Numbered from the stretch's first letter, positions 37,861-46,572 are shown. The stretch is DNA of 64,000 bases from Promethearchaeota archaeon (GCA_016839635.1 JAEOTV010000073.1:19438-83437); one strand, 5' to 3'. Program-made: numbers and translations. Notes: generated from the sequence alone by a model not told the origin.

Positions 37861-38345
37861 TTCCTTTCTTTATACATATAATGTTTGCCAATCATCAAAC
37901 ATCGTGCAAATTTTATAGCGGCGATATAAGATCCTTTAATAATTGCCTTTCTTGGGACAATATATTTCAAGAGTTTTATCACTCCAAAAATATTATGTTT
38001 TGAGCGAATAATATCACTAATTACCTTAAGAATCTTCTCTTTCTTAACATTTATAATAATTGTTGCGATAGGAGTCATGGCTTTCTCAGCACGACAATTG
38101 AAATTTCCCTTATCAGAAGTTAAAACAAATGTTAAATATCCACCTAGGTCTTTTAAATATAATTCAATTTCTTTACCCTCATATTTTCCTATCCTACTAA
38201 AAGGCTCATCTTGACCATATAAATCAACCAGCATTTTAGCTAGTCTAGCAATATTGAGAATTTTTGTTTCTCTTATTAAGTTCTCTGCTTTAAGGTCTCT
38301 ATTCAAATTATGAAATTTTTCTATATGTGTGATATTATCCACCAT
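37857..38345 (-). CDS. SCP2 sterol-carrier-like domain protein
   Basis: A 162-residue protein whose middle and C-terminal parts resemble the SCP2 fold: YLTFVLTSDKG, then TIIINVKKEKILKVISDI and the late IIKGSYIAAIKFARCL helix. SCP2 domains bind fatty acids, sterols or acyl-CoA in a hydrophobic tunnel. It starts the operon of HgdA/HgdB-like, flavoprotein and CooC-like genes and overlaps the HgdA-like start by 4 bp. A role in presenting a hydrophobic acyl-CoA to the dehydratase-like enzyme is a reasonable guess. Confidence 0.55.
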   Translation of the reverse strand: MVDNITHIEKFHNLNRDLKAENLIRETKILNIARLAKMLVDLYGQDEPFSRIGKYEGKEIELYLKDLGGYLTFVLTSDKGNFNCRAEKAMTPIATIIINVKKEKILKVISDIIRSKHNIFGVIKLLKYIVPRKAIIKGSYIAAIKFARCLMIGKHYMYKERK

Positions 38346-38527
38346 TCATTTGAAATTTTGAGAGAATTTATAGATTGACCTACTATTAACGTAATGAATA
38401 TAATTAATTGATTTTTCAATTATTTAAACATTTATCGAATAATAGAAAGGAATGTCAAGAAAGGAATTTTAATTTACTGTTTTCTTAAATTTTAAGTAAA
38501 GCTAAAAAAAAATTTTAGAAATAAAAT

Positions 38528-40150
38528 TTATGTACTCCTAGATTTTAAATAAAGCCTTCTATATCTACGGATAAGAAAAACAGTACCTGTCACCACAAGC
38601 AGAGAAATTGGAATCACTATAGCTAATGTTAAACCCAGATTGAAGATTTGAGATGAGTCTAAGGAAGATAAATAAGATTTTATGTCTATTTTTAGAATAA
38701 ATCCATCTATATTTCCACTATAATTATCCTGAAAGGCGTTATCGCTGATAAACAATGATTCTGAATCAGTTAACCCTACGATGTATAAGGAATTATTAAA
38801 ATTATTCATAGAATATGGGCATTCTCCTCCAGTTCCTCCGAAATAAGTGCAAAATTCCACTTGATTTCTGGGAGAAAATTGCATTATAACTAAATCTGAT
38901 CCACCTGCTACAGCTTCTTGAAGTGCTTTTTTTGTAGGAAACCCATTTCCGATTCCACATGCATATAAAGAATTCGAAGAGTTAACAGCTACTTGATGCA
39001 ATGTGTCCCAACCATTTCCTCCGAGAAAAGTAGAATATTCGAGGGTTTGACCATCAGGACTTATAATTGAAATAATTGCATCTACTTCACCAGCATAATT
39101 ATTTTGTAAACCTTTTACCGTGGGATAATCATCAGATGCAGTTCTTCCGGAAATAATAATATTTCCCGAGGTATTGACTGTCAATCCAAAGGGATCCTCA
39201 AGTGAACTTCCCCCGAGATATGTTGAAAATATAATTTGGCCTGTAGAATTAAGCTTTGTGACATAGATGTCTCTCTGATCACCCAAAATTTCATCCTGTA
39301 AGGCATTTTTTAAAGGAAAATCATCACTCAATGTAATTCCTGTTACGATGATGTTACTTTCGTAATCTAACGCAATTTTATAACCAATATCTCCTTTGCT
39401 GCCACCCAAAAATGTACTAAAAAGGATATTAGAACAGTTATGTGACAATTTTAGAACAATAGTATCAAAAACACCCCCGAATATATGCTGAGGAGCATTT
39501 GAAGTGGTAGTGAAATTCGATGATCCAGTTGCACCTACTATCAAAATATTACCGAATTTGTCTTCAATGAGATCTACTAAATTTTCAGCACCATCTTCCC
39601 CTATGTATGTTGAATAAACTAAGGATCCATTTGACAAGAATTTTGTTATGAATCCATCAGTTGCACCACTGAACTCTTTTTTTAAGGCATTGTCAGTTGT
39701 GGGAAAATTTCCAGATGTTGTTTTACCGATAACTAAGATGTTATCCTCACTATCAACTATCACATTATTACAGCAATCTAAATCATTTCCACCCAAGTAA
39801 GTTCCCCAAATTAGGTCTCCAGAAGGAGAAAGTTTTGCTACAAATCCATCTCCTCCGTTCTCATGAATATTATCACTTGAGCCCCCACCATATTCTACTT
39901 GGAACCCATTAAGAACGACAAGGTCTGTTGAAAAGGTACCACCCACTACAATCACATTACCCGCTGAATCAATACCCATTTCTGTAATAATATCTTTTTC
40001 TGATCCTCCGAAATATGAACAATAAATATATGGTTTAGCGTTCTCTTTTACTAAACTTACTGAATTAAGCAATCCGGTTAGAAACAATAGGTTAAAAATT
40101 AAAGTTGAAAGAATATAATATTTTCCAACTCTTTCTTTTAAAGTTTTCAT
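38528..40150 (-). CDS. SBBP-repeat beta-propeller surface protein
   Basis: Predicted exported protein with a signal peptide (about residues 10-32), then about eight SBBP repeats with the pattern YSTYLGG ... VDSEDNILVIGKT ... GFITKF that build a beta-propeller, and a C-terminal transmembrane helix with a basic tail. The ATG at 40150 is preferred over a TTG at 40159. It carries copy 4 of the repeated GTGCAC element about 63 bp upstream. With the LVIVD protein at 29 kb it is the second propeller surface protein with this element. Confidence 0.83.
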   Translation of the reverse strand: MKTLKERVGKYYILSTLIFNLLFLTGLLNSVSLVKENAKPYIYCSYFGGSEKDIITEMGIDSAGNVIVVGGTFSTDLVVLNGFQVEYGGGSSDNIHENGGDGFVAKLSPSGDLIWGTYLGGNDLDCCNNVIVDSEDNILVIGKTTSGNFPTTDNALKKEFSGATDGFITKFLSNGSLVYSTYIGEDGAENLVDLIEDKFGNILIVGATGSSNFTTTSNAPQHIFGGVFDTIVLKLSHNCSNILFSTFLGGSKGDIGYKIALDYESNIIVTGITLSDDFPLKNALQDEILGDQRDIYVTKLNSTGQIIFSTYLGGSSLEDPFGLTVNTSGNIIISGRTASDDYPTVKGLQNNYAGEVDAIISIISPDGQTLEYSTFLGGNGWDTLHQVAVNSSNSLYACGIGNGFPTKKALQEAVAGGSDLVIMQFSPRNQVEFCTYFGGTGGECPYSMNNFNNSLYIVGLTDSESLFISDNAFQDNYSGNIDGFILKIDIKSYLSSLDSSQIFNLGLTLAIVIPISLLVVTGTVFLIRRYRRLYLKSRST

Positions 40151-40212
40151 TAGAATCAATTGAAATTTTTCATTTTATACAAAATTATATCAAACCTATT
40201 AAGACAATAAAT

Positions 40213-40241
40213 AAAGGTTTAAGGTGCACTTATAGAACAAT
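40213..40241 (-). promoter_or_regulatory. Repeated promoter/operator element, copy 4
   Basis: On the minus strand this reads GTTCTATAAGTGCACC followed by TTAAACCTTTATTT. It lies about 63 bp upstream of the SBBP-repeat gene and is nearly the same as copy 1 in its flanks. Confidence 0.63.
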
Positions 40242-40264
40242 TTGAAGATTAAAGTTAGGTTTGG

Positions 40265-40400
40265 TTAATTATTGCTTAATCTTTTCTCCCAAAATATATA
40301 TCCTACTATTTCTAAACCAACCACCTAAAAATAGTCCAATAACTCCGAAAAATGGAAAAAACATATTCATTTCTTGATTTCAACATTAATATGATTCCCA
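40265..40400 (-). pseudogene. Frameshifted 3' remnant of the four-helix membrane protein family
   Basis: The minus strand encodes FFGVIGLFLG and then, after one extra base in the GGTGGTTGG stretch, GLEIVGYIF in the next frame. The intact gene at 27890 encodes the same two blocks in one frame (GIIGLFLG and GLEIVGYIF), and the DNA of both copies is alike across the junction. About three quarters of the gene is missing. The piece is preceded by copy 5 of the GTGCAC element, so a former gene with its promoter decayed here. Confidence 0.68.
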
Positions 40401-40470
40401 TCTTATAATATCAAATTCAAAAAAATGAATATGGAAATGGAATAAAAAAGAAATACACAAATCTAGATAT

Positions 40471-40499
40471 AAAACTTTAAGGTACACTTTTAGAACATT
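40471..40499 (-). promoter_or_regulatory. Repeated promoter/operator element, copy 5
   Basis: On the minus strand this reads GTTCTAAAAGTGTACC followed by TTAAAGTTTTATAT. The core is GTGTAC instead of GTGCAC. It lies upstream of the frameshifted remnant and ends about 25 bp before the 3' end of the zinc-ribbon gene at 40524. Confidence 0.55.
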
Positions 40500-40523
40500 T
40501 TTTAAAGAGCATGAGCTGACAAT

Positions 40524-40886
40524 TCACTCAAAGGGTTCAAAACGTCTACAAATAGATTCTTTTTTCAAATATTTATTCTTAATTTGACAATGAAAAATCT
40601 CCTCATTATAGTAGACACAATTGCAGCAGGAAAAAAGATGATTTTTTAGCTTTTTAGTTATATCCTTCAATTTTTCGGGATAATTTCCTTTACTTAGCAT
40701 GGATTTAAGTTTATCTTGTGATGTTGCCGTTAATTTACAGAAGATGATCTTAGGAGAAGGAGGATTCCATATTTCGATCAAGGACGTAATATTTTCATTT
40801 TTAGAAATAGTATCTTGAGTGTTATATCCACACTTACAAGATTTTTTCCTTAACATATTTCCACATTCAGGGCAGAATTCAACCAA
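40524..40886 (-). CDS. Small zinc-binding protein
   Basis: Unknown function. 120 residues with an N-terminal ribbon FCPECGNMLRKKSCKCGY, which is the start pattern of RPA12/TFS-like ribbons, and a C-terminal cysteine set CCNCVYY, CQIKN and CRRF. The start is TTG at 40886; AAGGTGA lies about 10 nt upstream. It follows the MeaB-type gene by about 80 bp in the same direction, so it could be the last gene of the mutase operon, but no functional link is visible. Confidence 0.65.
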   Translation of the reverse strand: MVEFCPECGNMLRKKSCKCGYNTQDTISKNENITSLIEIWNPPSPKIIFCKLTATSQDKLKSMLSKGNYPEKLKDITKKLKNHLFSCCNCVYYNEEIFHCQIKNKYLKKESICRRFEPFE

Positions 40887-40967
40887 TATTCGTTCTTCAC
40901 CTTTAGATGTGTATATAGGATATATTTAATTCACAGTTTTAGTTTGATAAGGAAGGAGTAAAATTAA

Positions 40968-41945
40968 TTAGTTCTTCTTTTTAATTTCAAAATTCACATC
41001 TTCGAATTTATTATGAATCGTTCTGTAAATTTTAAATTTGCCATCATCAACTGCATGGTCTACAATTTCATTAATCTCGGTTTCATTAATGAAGCTCTCT
41101 GATACTAATTTTTCAATCTTTGAATAAATTAATTCCTTAATCTTATAGGTAAACCTGTTTTTCTTCTTTTCATTTATCGCTTCTGAAAGTTCTAAATGTT
41201 CCTTATGATCCCATAAATTTTGAATAAGTTCTTCTACACCTTCCCCTGATATTGCATCAGTCATAGAAACTGGAGGCCTCCATCCACTTTGAAATACAGT
41301 ATCATCAAGCATCATTTCGATTTGGACAGCAATATCTTCTCCACCTAAATCTTTTTTATTTATATTGTACATATCACCAATCTCAATGATCCCAGCTTTC
41401 TGCATTTGAATAGCATCACCATACCCAGGCACTAGAACTACTACAACAGAATAAGCAAGATTGTAAATATCAAATTCAGCTTGTCCCACACCAACAGTCT
41501 CAATAATTATTACATCCATTCCATACGCTTCATATAATAAACTAATATCAAAAACTGCTCTTGAAATTCCTCCCTTATAGCCTCTCGATGCTAGACTGCG
41601 TAAAAATATATTTGGATGTAATGATATATCAGTCATACGAACTCTATCTCCTAAAAACGCTCCTCCACTAAAAGGAGATGTAGGGTCAACGCAAATAATG
41701 CCAACAGATTTTCCAGCTTCTAAAAGACGTTTTGAAACTTCACCAGTTAATGTACTCTTTCCAACACCAGGGGATCCAGTAATACCTATTATGTAGGAAT
41801 CATGACTTTGCCCTTCAAAATGCTTAAATATTTCATGTGCTCTTTCTGGCTCGTTTTCAATAATCGTTATTAATTTTGCTAAAGCAACTTTGTCTTTTTG
41901 CTTAAATCTATTAATTAATGTATCAATATCATATTCAGCATTCAA
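40968..41945 (-). CDS. meaB: MeaB/ArgK-type GTPase, mutase chaperone
   Basis: G3E-family GTPase that protects and reloads B12-dependent acyl-CoA mutases. Visible are the P-loop GSPGVGKS (residues 57-64), the switch region DPTSPFSGGAFLGDRVRM, the DxxG-like ETVGVGQAE and the NKKD guanine site. The start is TTG at 41945. It follows the B12-binding subunit by 71 bp and is encoded with both mutase subunits, which fits its known role. 325 residues is the normal length. Confidence 0.93.
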   Translation of the reverse strand: MNAEYDIDTLINRFKQKDKVALAKLITIIENEPERAHEIFKHFEGQSHDSYIIGITGSPGVGKSTLTGEVSKRLLEAGKSVGIICVDPTSPFSGGAFLGDRVRMTDISLHPNIFLRSLASRGYKGGISRAVFDISLLYEAYGMDVIIIETVGVGQAEFDIYNLAYSVVVVLVPGYGDAIQMQKAGIIEIGDMYNINKKDLGGEDIAVQIEMMLDDTVFQSGWRPPVSMTDAISGEGVEELIQNLWDHKEHLELSEAINEKKKNRFTYKIKELIYSKIEKLVSESFINETEINEIVDHAVDDGKFKIYRTIHNKFEDVNFEIKKKN

Positions 41946-42016
41946 TTAAATACATTCCTCAATGAAAAATAGATGAAAAATTATAATTTGATAAAAAAAA
42001 ATATTACATGTCTTTT

Positions 42017-42415
42017 TTATTTTTTGACATGTGTTTTAATAAAATCGACAATATCTGAAGTCATTGAGCCCGGACCATAGATATTAGCAACACCCATCTC
42101 TTTTAATTTCGCAAAATCTTGAGCAGGTACTACTCCACCAACCAATATCATAATATTGTCCAGCACTCCACGTTCTTTTAAAAGATCAATAACTTGCTGT
42201 GTATATGCAAAATGAGCTCCAGAATGAATACTTAATCCTATAACATCAACATCTTCTTGGATAGCAGACTCAACAATTTGCTGTGTATTTTGAAATCCTC
42301 CAAAAATAAGTTCCATACCAGCATCTCTTATGGCTCTTGATACCACAATGCCACCACGCCAATGCCCATCTATACCTGGTTTTGACATCAAAACTCTTAT
42401 TTTCTTCTCACTCAT
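42017..42415 (-). CDS. B12-binding subunit of acyl-CoA mutase
   Basis: Small subunit that binds adenosylcobalamin base-off. The DxHxxG motif is present as GIDGHWRG with His18, followed by SIHSGAH and GGVVP, the two other loops of the B12 fold. At 132 residues it is the isolated domain, as in archaeal two-subunit methylmalonyl-CoA mutases. It lies 16 bp after the large subunit and before the MeaB gene. Confidence 0.93.
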   Translation of the reverse strand: MSEKKIRVLMSKPGIDGHWRGGIVVSRAIRDAGMELIFGGFQNTQQIVESAIQEDVDVIGLSIHSGAHFAYTQQVIDLLKERGVLDNIMILVGGVVPAQDFAKLKEMGVANIYGPGSMTSDIVDFIKTHVKK

Positions 42416-42431
42416 GATTTACACCTCAAAA

Positions 42432-44105
42432 TTAAATTGCTAAGGGAGGATCCCAAGTTCCCCATATTTCTCTGTATATATTACATACTTCTCCACAAGT
42501 TGCCCCTTCTTTAGTTGCTTCCATAACGATTGGCATTACATTTTCTTCTTTTTCACAAACGTTTCTTAGTTTATCAAAAATTTTCTCTAATTTTGCGTTA
42601 TCCCTGCGGGCTTTCAATTTTTCAATCCGACTTACTTCAATATCTATTGCTTCTATATTAGTTCTAAAAACATCTGTAACTGTATCGTATGGTACAGCAT
42701 ATTTATTTACACCCAGCATTATCTCATCACCACTCTCAATTTTCATTCTTCGCTTATGAAATGCATCCCTCATTTCTTTGTATAAGAATCCGGTGGAAAG
42801 TGCTTTATCAATAGTACCTACTTTTTGAATTTTATCGATATATTTCCAAACTCTGTCTTCAACTTCATCAGTAAGCCATTCAATAAAGTATGAACCAGCG
42901 AGAGGATCTATTGTATTATGAATTCTAGTCTCATCGGAAATTACTTGTTGAGTTCTTAAGGCAACTAAGGCAGCTTCTTCAGAGGGTAAGCAAATTGCTT
43001 CATCGTAAGAATTTGTGTGCAATGATTGACATCCGCCTAAGTTTGCTTCTAGTGCTTGGATTGCTGTTCTTACAATATTTATTTTAGGCGATTGCGCTGT
43101 TAAAGAAGATCCCGCAGTTTGAACATGGAATCGAAATCCTAAGTTCTTAGGATCTTTGACTTCATACTTGTCTTTCATTAATTTATACCATATTCTTCTT
43201 GCTGCTCTAAATTTGGCAATTTCTTCAAAAAAGTCTTTATGCGCAGCTAAATGGAATGCCAAACGTCCCACAAAATCATCAGCCTTCCATCCCCTCTCAA
43301 TTAAGTTATCAATATGAGAACAAGCGCTTGCAAATACAAAACCTAATTCTTGTACTGCGTCAATTCCTCCTTCTCGGTAATTATATCCAGTGAAGTTTAT
43401 TGGGTGCCATTGGGGGACATTTTTTTGTGCGACTGTCCATTCTATGAAATCACATGCCAATCGAAGTATATGATTAGGGGGACTATTTTTATAAGGAATG
43501 TAACCAACTGTCATTGTTAATATATCATTTTGTGTTGTTCCCATCAATTGTTTGAGATCATACCCTCGAATTTTTGCCATATTAAAATACATTGAACATA
43601 CAGGTGCACATGTAAAAGGTTCTACCACTAATGCTACGCTAATTTTGTCTATTGGAATATCTTCAGTAAGCGCAAAAAGGCTGTCTATACAATAAAGCGG
43701 TACACCTGAAGTTCCCACTTCTGGGGCTCCATCCTCATTTGTAGGATCAATACCATTAAAAGTCAGAGCATCTACCGCAGCACTAAAACCAGTTTCTCCA
43801 TTCTCATAAAGGAATTTCCATCTTTTATTTGTTTCTTCAGGAGTTCCATGACCTGAAAATAATCTCATTGTCCAGAGTCTCCCACGATACATTGTTGGAT
43901 ATACTCCTCTAGTATAAGGAGCTTGCCCCGGAAAACCAACTTTTTCGAAGTAATCTCCTTTTACATCTAAAGGTGTATATAATTGCTTTATTGGTATGTC
44001 AGAATCAGTAACAAATTTTACATCACGTTCTTTTGTATCTTTTAATTTATTGTCCCATGAATCCTTTTCTTGTTGAATTTTATATAAATAATTTTTATCA
44101 AACAT
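42432..44105 (-). CDS. Acyl-CoA mutase large subunit, methylmalonyl-CoA mutase family
   Basis: TIM-barrel catalytic subunit of a B12-dependent carbon-skeleton mutase. The family boxes YTRGVYPTMYRGR, GTTQNDIL, QTAGSSLTAQ and SLHTNSYDEA are present. Tyr73 matches the substrate tyrosine of methylmalonyl-CoA mutase. However, the position of the carboxylate-binding arginine (Arg207 in the Propionibacterium enzyme) appears to be Gly or Tyr (201-202), and the active-site histidine of the GYH box is Asn242 (GYNYREGG). The substrate may therefore be another acyl-CoA. 557 residues is usual for the archaeal large subunit. Confidence 0.88.
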   Translation of the reverse strand: MFDKNYLYKIQQEKDSWDNKLKDTKERDVKFVTDSDIPIKQLYTPLDVKGDYFEKVGFPGQAPYTRGVYPTMYRGRLWTMRLFSGHGTPEETNKRWKFLYENGETGFSAAVDALTFNGIDPTNEDGAPEVGTSGVPLYCIDSLFALTEDIPIDKISVALVVEPFTCAPVCSMYFNMAKIRGYDLKQLMGTTQNDILTMTVGYIPYKNSPPNHILRLACDFIEWTVAQKNVPQWHPINFTGYNYREGGIDAVQELGFVFASACSHIDNLIERGWKADDFVGRLAFHLAAHKDFFEEIAKFRAARRIWYKLMKDKYEVKDPKNLGFRFHVQTAGSSLTAQSPKINIVRTAIQALEANLGGCQSLHTNSYDEAICLPSEEAALVALRTQQVISDETRIHNTIDPLAGSYFIEWLTDEVEDRVWKYIDKIQKVGTIDKALSTGFLYKEMRDAFHKRRMKIESGDEIMLGVNKYAVPYDTVTDVFRTNIEAIDIEVSRIEKLKARRDNAKLEKIFDKLRNVCEKEENVMPIVMEATKEGATCGEVCNIYREIWGTWDPPLAI

Positions 44106-44296
44106 AGTTTAAATCTCGATTTTTTAACTATTTAAGTTATGTTTTCATTTAATTTAAAGTAAATTTTTGAAGCTAAAAAGTTTTAATAATTAAAAGACTT
44201 TCAATTGAGATTTCAATTATCAATTTGATAAAATAAATAATTGTATTTAAAAGGAAAATGAGAATATTTTAAAAAAAAAAAGAAAAATCCAGATCT

Positions 44297-44854
44297 TTAT
44301 TTGATGGCAATTTTCTTCTTTTCTGGTACTACCGGCTCAACTTTCGGAATTTTTACTGTTAAGATTCCCTTATCGAGAGTAGCATCAATTTTGTCCTCAT
44401 CAATGCTGTCAGGTAAGGTAAAGCATCGGTAATAACTTGATGAACGGTATTCTCTCCTAACTAATTCACCATCTTTTTCTTCTCTCTTTTCTTCTTTTAC
44501 TTCACCTTTAATTTCTAAATTTCCATCTTGGATTGAAATTTCGATATCCCCTTTATCTAATCCAGGTAATTCTGCGCTAATATTAAAGAATCCATCAGAC
44601 TCTGTGATGTTTGCTAAAGGAGTTCTAAAAATTGGTTCATCATCTTTTATTATCAGAGAAAAAGGTCGCCGACGCCTAATACCAAATGGCCAATCTTCAA
44701 AGAAATTACGTTGCATATCGTTGAATAGTCGATCCATTTCTTGAAATAAAGAAAATGGACTTTCTCTTCTTACAGTAATTTCTCTCGATTTTTGGTCTTC
44801 TTTTTTCTCTTCTTTACTTTTTTCTTTTTTCTTAACATCAACTTTTTCAGCCAT
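44297..44854 (-). CDS. hsp20: Hsp20/alpha-crystallin small heat-shock protein
   Basis: ATP-independent chaperone that holds unfolding proteins. The alpha-crystallin domain spans about residues 80-180 with ISAELPGLDKGDIEI, the EVKEEKREEKDGE loop, YRCFTLPDSID and the hallmark LDKGILTVKIPK. The N-terminal arm is rich in lysine and glutamate. The start is ATG at 44854, placed by AGAGGTGG with 5-6 nt spacing, rather than the GTG three codons upstream. A palindrome at 44886-44902 lies in its promoter region. Confidence 0.93.
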   Translation of the reverse strand: MAEKVDVKKKEKSKEEKKEDQKSREITVRRESPFSLFQEMDRLFNDMQRNFFEDWPFGIRRRRPFSLIIKDDEPIFRTPLANITESDGFFNISAELPGLDKGDIEISIQDGNLEIKGEVKEEKREEKDGELVRREYRSSSYYRCFTLPDSIDEDKIDATLDKGILTVKIPKVEPVVPEKKKIAIK

Positions 44855-44885
44855 TAAATCCACCTCTTATTTCATTTTTTATTAT

Positions 44886-44902
44886 GTCAACTTAGAGTTG
44901 AC
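44886..44902 (-). promoter_or_regulatory. Palindromic operator candidate upstream of hsp20
   Basis: GTCAACTTAGAGTTGAC is a perfect inverted repeat with 7-bp arms around TAG. It lies 32-48 bp upstream of the Hsp20 start and downstream of AT-rich TATA-like stretches, so it may overlap the transcription start. This position suits a repressor such as the archaeal heat-shock regulator Phr, but no regulator is assigned. Confidence 0.5.
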
Positions 44903-45077
44903 AATGGTTAATTATTATATGTTCATTGACATATTTAAATCTTACGATTTTTTGTATATTTAGATGGGGTAGTCTCTCATTAAAGTCTTCAAAATTACAG
45001 AATAAATATAAAGAACTCTATATCATAAAACATTCCCTTTAGATAAAGTTTAATTTTATCGGATTTAAAACAAGACT

Positions 45078-45398
45078 ATGGATAAAAATGTTACAGAATA
45101 TATCGAAAATCAGAAATCTCATCATAAAGAAATTTGCTGGAAACTAAGAGAAATTATAATAAACACTTTTCCAGATATAATCGAGGAAATGAAGTATGGA
45201 GTACCTTATTATGGAAACAAATATTATATCGTAGCTTTAAAAGCACACGTTAATTTGGGTTTCTCGATTACGGATTTAACAAAAGAAGAGATTGCCCTCT
45301 TTGAAGGGAGTGGTAAAACAACAAGACATATTAAAATCAATACTCTTGAAGATATAGATGAAAAAAATATCATAAAACTCTTGAAAATTGTGAAATAG
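45078..45398 (+). CDS. DUF1801 (YdhG-like) small protein
   Basis: A 106-residue cytosolic protein with the DUF1801 pattern: IENQKSHHKEICWKLREII, then EEMKYGVPYYGNKYYIVALKAH in the core and a helix with GKTTRHIKI at the end. Members are small iron- or ligand-binding proteins of uncertain role. It stands between the Hsp20 gene and the ferredoxin-domain gene, alone on its strand. Confidence 0.82.
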   Translation: MDKNVTEYIENQKSHHKEICWKLREIIINTFPDIIEEMKYGVPYYGNKYYIVALKAHVNLGFSITDLTKEEIALFEGSGKTTRHIKINTLEDIDEKNIIKLLKIVK

Positions 45399-45466
45399 AA
45401 AACTCCAAAATTATTTTTTTTATCAATAATTTAATAGAATTATAACAAATAAGAAAATGATTAGAT

Positions 45467-46558
45467 ATGTCTGAAAAATTATGGTTTAAAGTCGCAAGAA
45501 ATTTCATAAAAGCAGGAAGATTGCCAATACGAGTGAGTGATATCATTATAGAAATAATGCAAACCTTACTAACTGAAGAACAAGCAAAGTTTATTACGTT
45601 GTTAAAGAAGCAGTCTTACAATATAGATGAGATCAAACCTTTAACTGATATGGATGATGAGGCTCTTACTAAGATGTTGAATGATTTGATGGATATAGGT
45701 GTGATTTCTGGTATTCCCAGCAGAAGTACAGGTGTTATGGTTTATCGGAAGACTCCCTTACTTCCAGGAATTATTGAATTTACCTTGATGCGTGGTGAAA
45801 CTGATGAACGAGCAAAAAATTTAGCGCGTTTATACTCCAGATTATATAAACAAATAGTTAAAGATACTCAAAATAATTATGATCAAATGGTTCAAGAATT
45901 TGAAAAAGGACCTTCACTTGATAGAGTTGTTCCAGTTGAAGAAGAAGTAGTAGTAAAAGATGAGGTTGTTTTACCCATAGAAGAGATTTCAAAACTAGTT
46001 GAAAAACATGATACTATTGGAGTGACGGTATGCTATTGTAGACATAAAAAAGATCTACTTGATGAGCCATGTGAAACAACAGAAGAAAGAAGAAATTGTT
46101 TTGCATTTGGTAGGACAGCCGAATTTCTTATCCGACATGGTTTTATTGAACCAATATCAAAAGAAGAAACAATGGAAATAATGAAGAAAGCTGAAGATGA
46201 AGGTCTTGTTCATAAAGCATTTCATTCAAATTTGGATATAGAAAAGGATCTTGATGGTATTTGTAATTGTTGTAAATGCTGCTGTGGAACATTTTTACTC
46301 CATTATACAGGAGCTGTTCCTCTTATGGATTTAACTTCACATTTAGCTCATGTTGACGAAGATTTATGCTCTGCATGCGGAACCTGTGAACAACGTTGTG
46401 CTGCTGAAGCAATTGAACTAATTGACACTGTTGCTGTCGTTAATGAGGATAGATGTTTAGGATGTGGTGTTTGTGCTCATTTATGCCCTGAAAGTGCCAT
46501 CACTCTAGAGCGAACAGAAATGAGAAGGGTTTTTATACCTCCTCCTAAAATATCCTAA
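45467..46558 (+). CDS. Winged-helix protein with C-terminal double 4Fe-4S ferredoxin domain
   Basis: A 363-residue iron-sulfur protein. The N-terminus has a winged-helix-like region (about 25-90) with a PLTDMDDEALTKMLND helix. A middle region has cysteines in VCYCRHKK, EPCETT, RNCFAFG and CNCCKCCC. The C-terminus has two 4Fe-4S sets, CSACGTCEQRC and CLGCGVCAHLC. Such proteins couple redox to an unknown partner and occur in anaerobic archaea and bacteria. The gene is flanked by unrelated genes. Confidence 0.83.
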   Translation: MSEKLWFKVARNFIKAGRLPIRVSDIIIEIMQTLLTEEQAKFITLLKKQSYNIDEIKPLTDMDDEALTKMLNDLMDIGVISGIPSRSTGVMVYRKTPLLPGIIEFTLMRGETDERAKNLARLYSRLYKQIVKDTQNNYDQMVQEFEKGPSLDRVVPVEEEVVVKDEVVLPIEEISKLVEKHDTIGVTVCYCRHKKDLLDEPCETTEERRNCFAFGRTAEFLIRHGFIEPISKEETMEIMKKAEDEGLVHKAFHSNLDIEKDLDGICNCCKCCCGTFLLHYTGAVPLMDLTSHLAHVDEDLCSACGTCEQRCAAEAIELIDTVAVVNEDRCLGCGVCAHLCPESAITLERTEMRRVFIPPPKIS

Positions 46559-46572
46559 AGTCTTATAATTTT

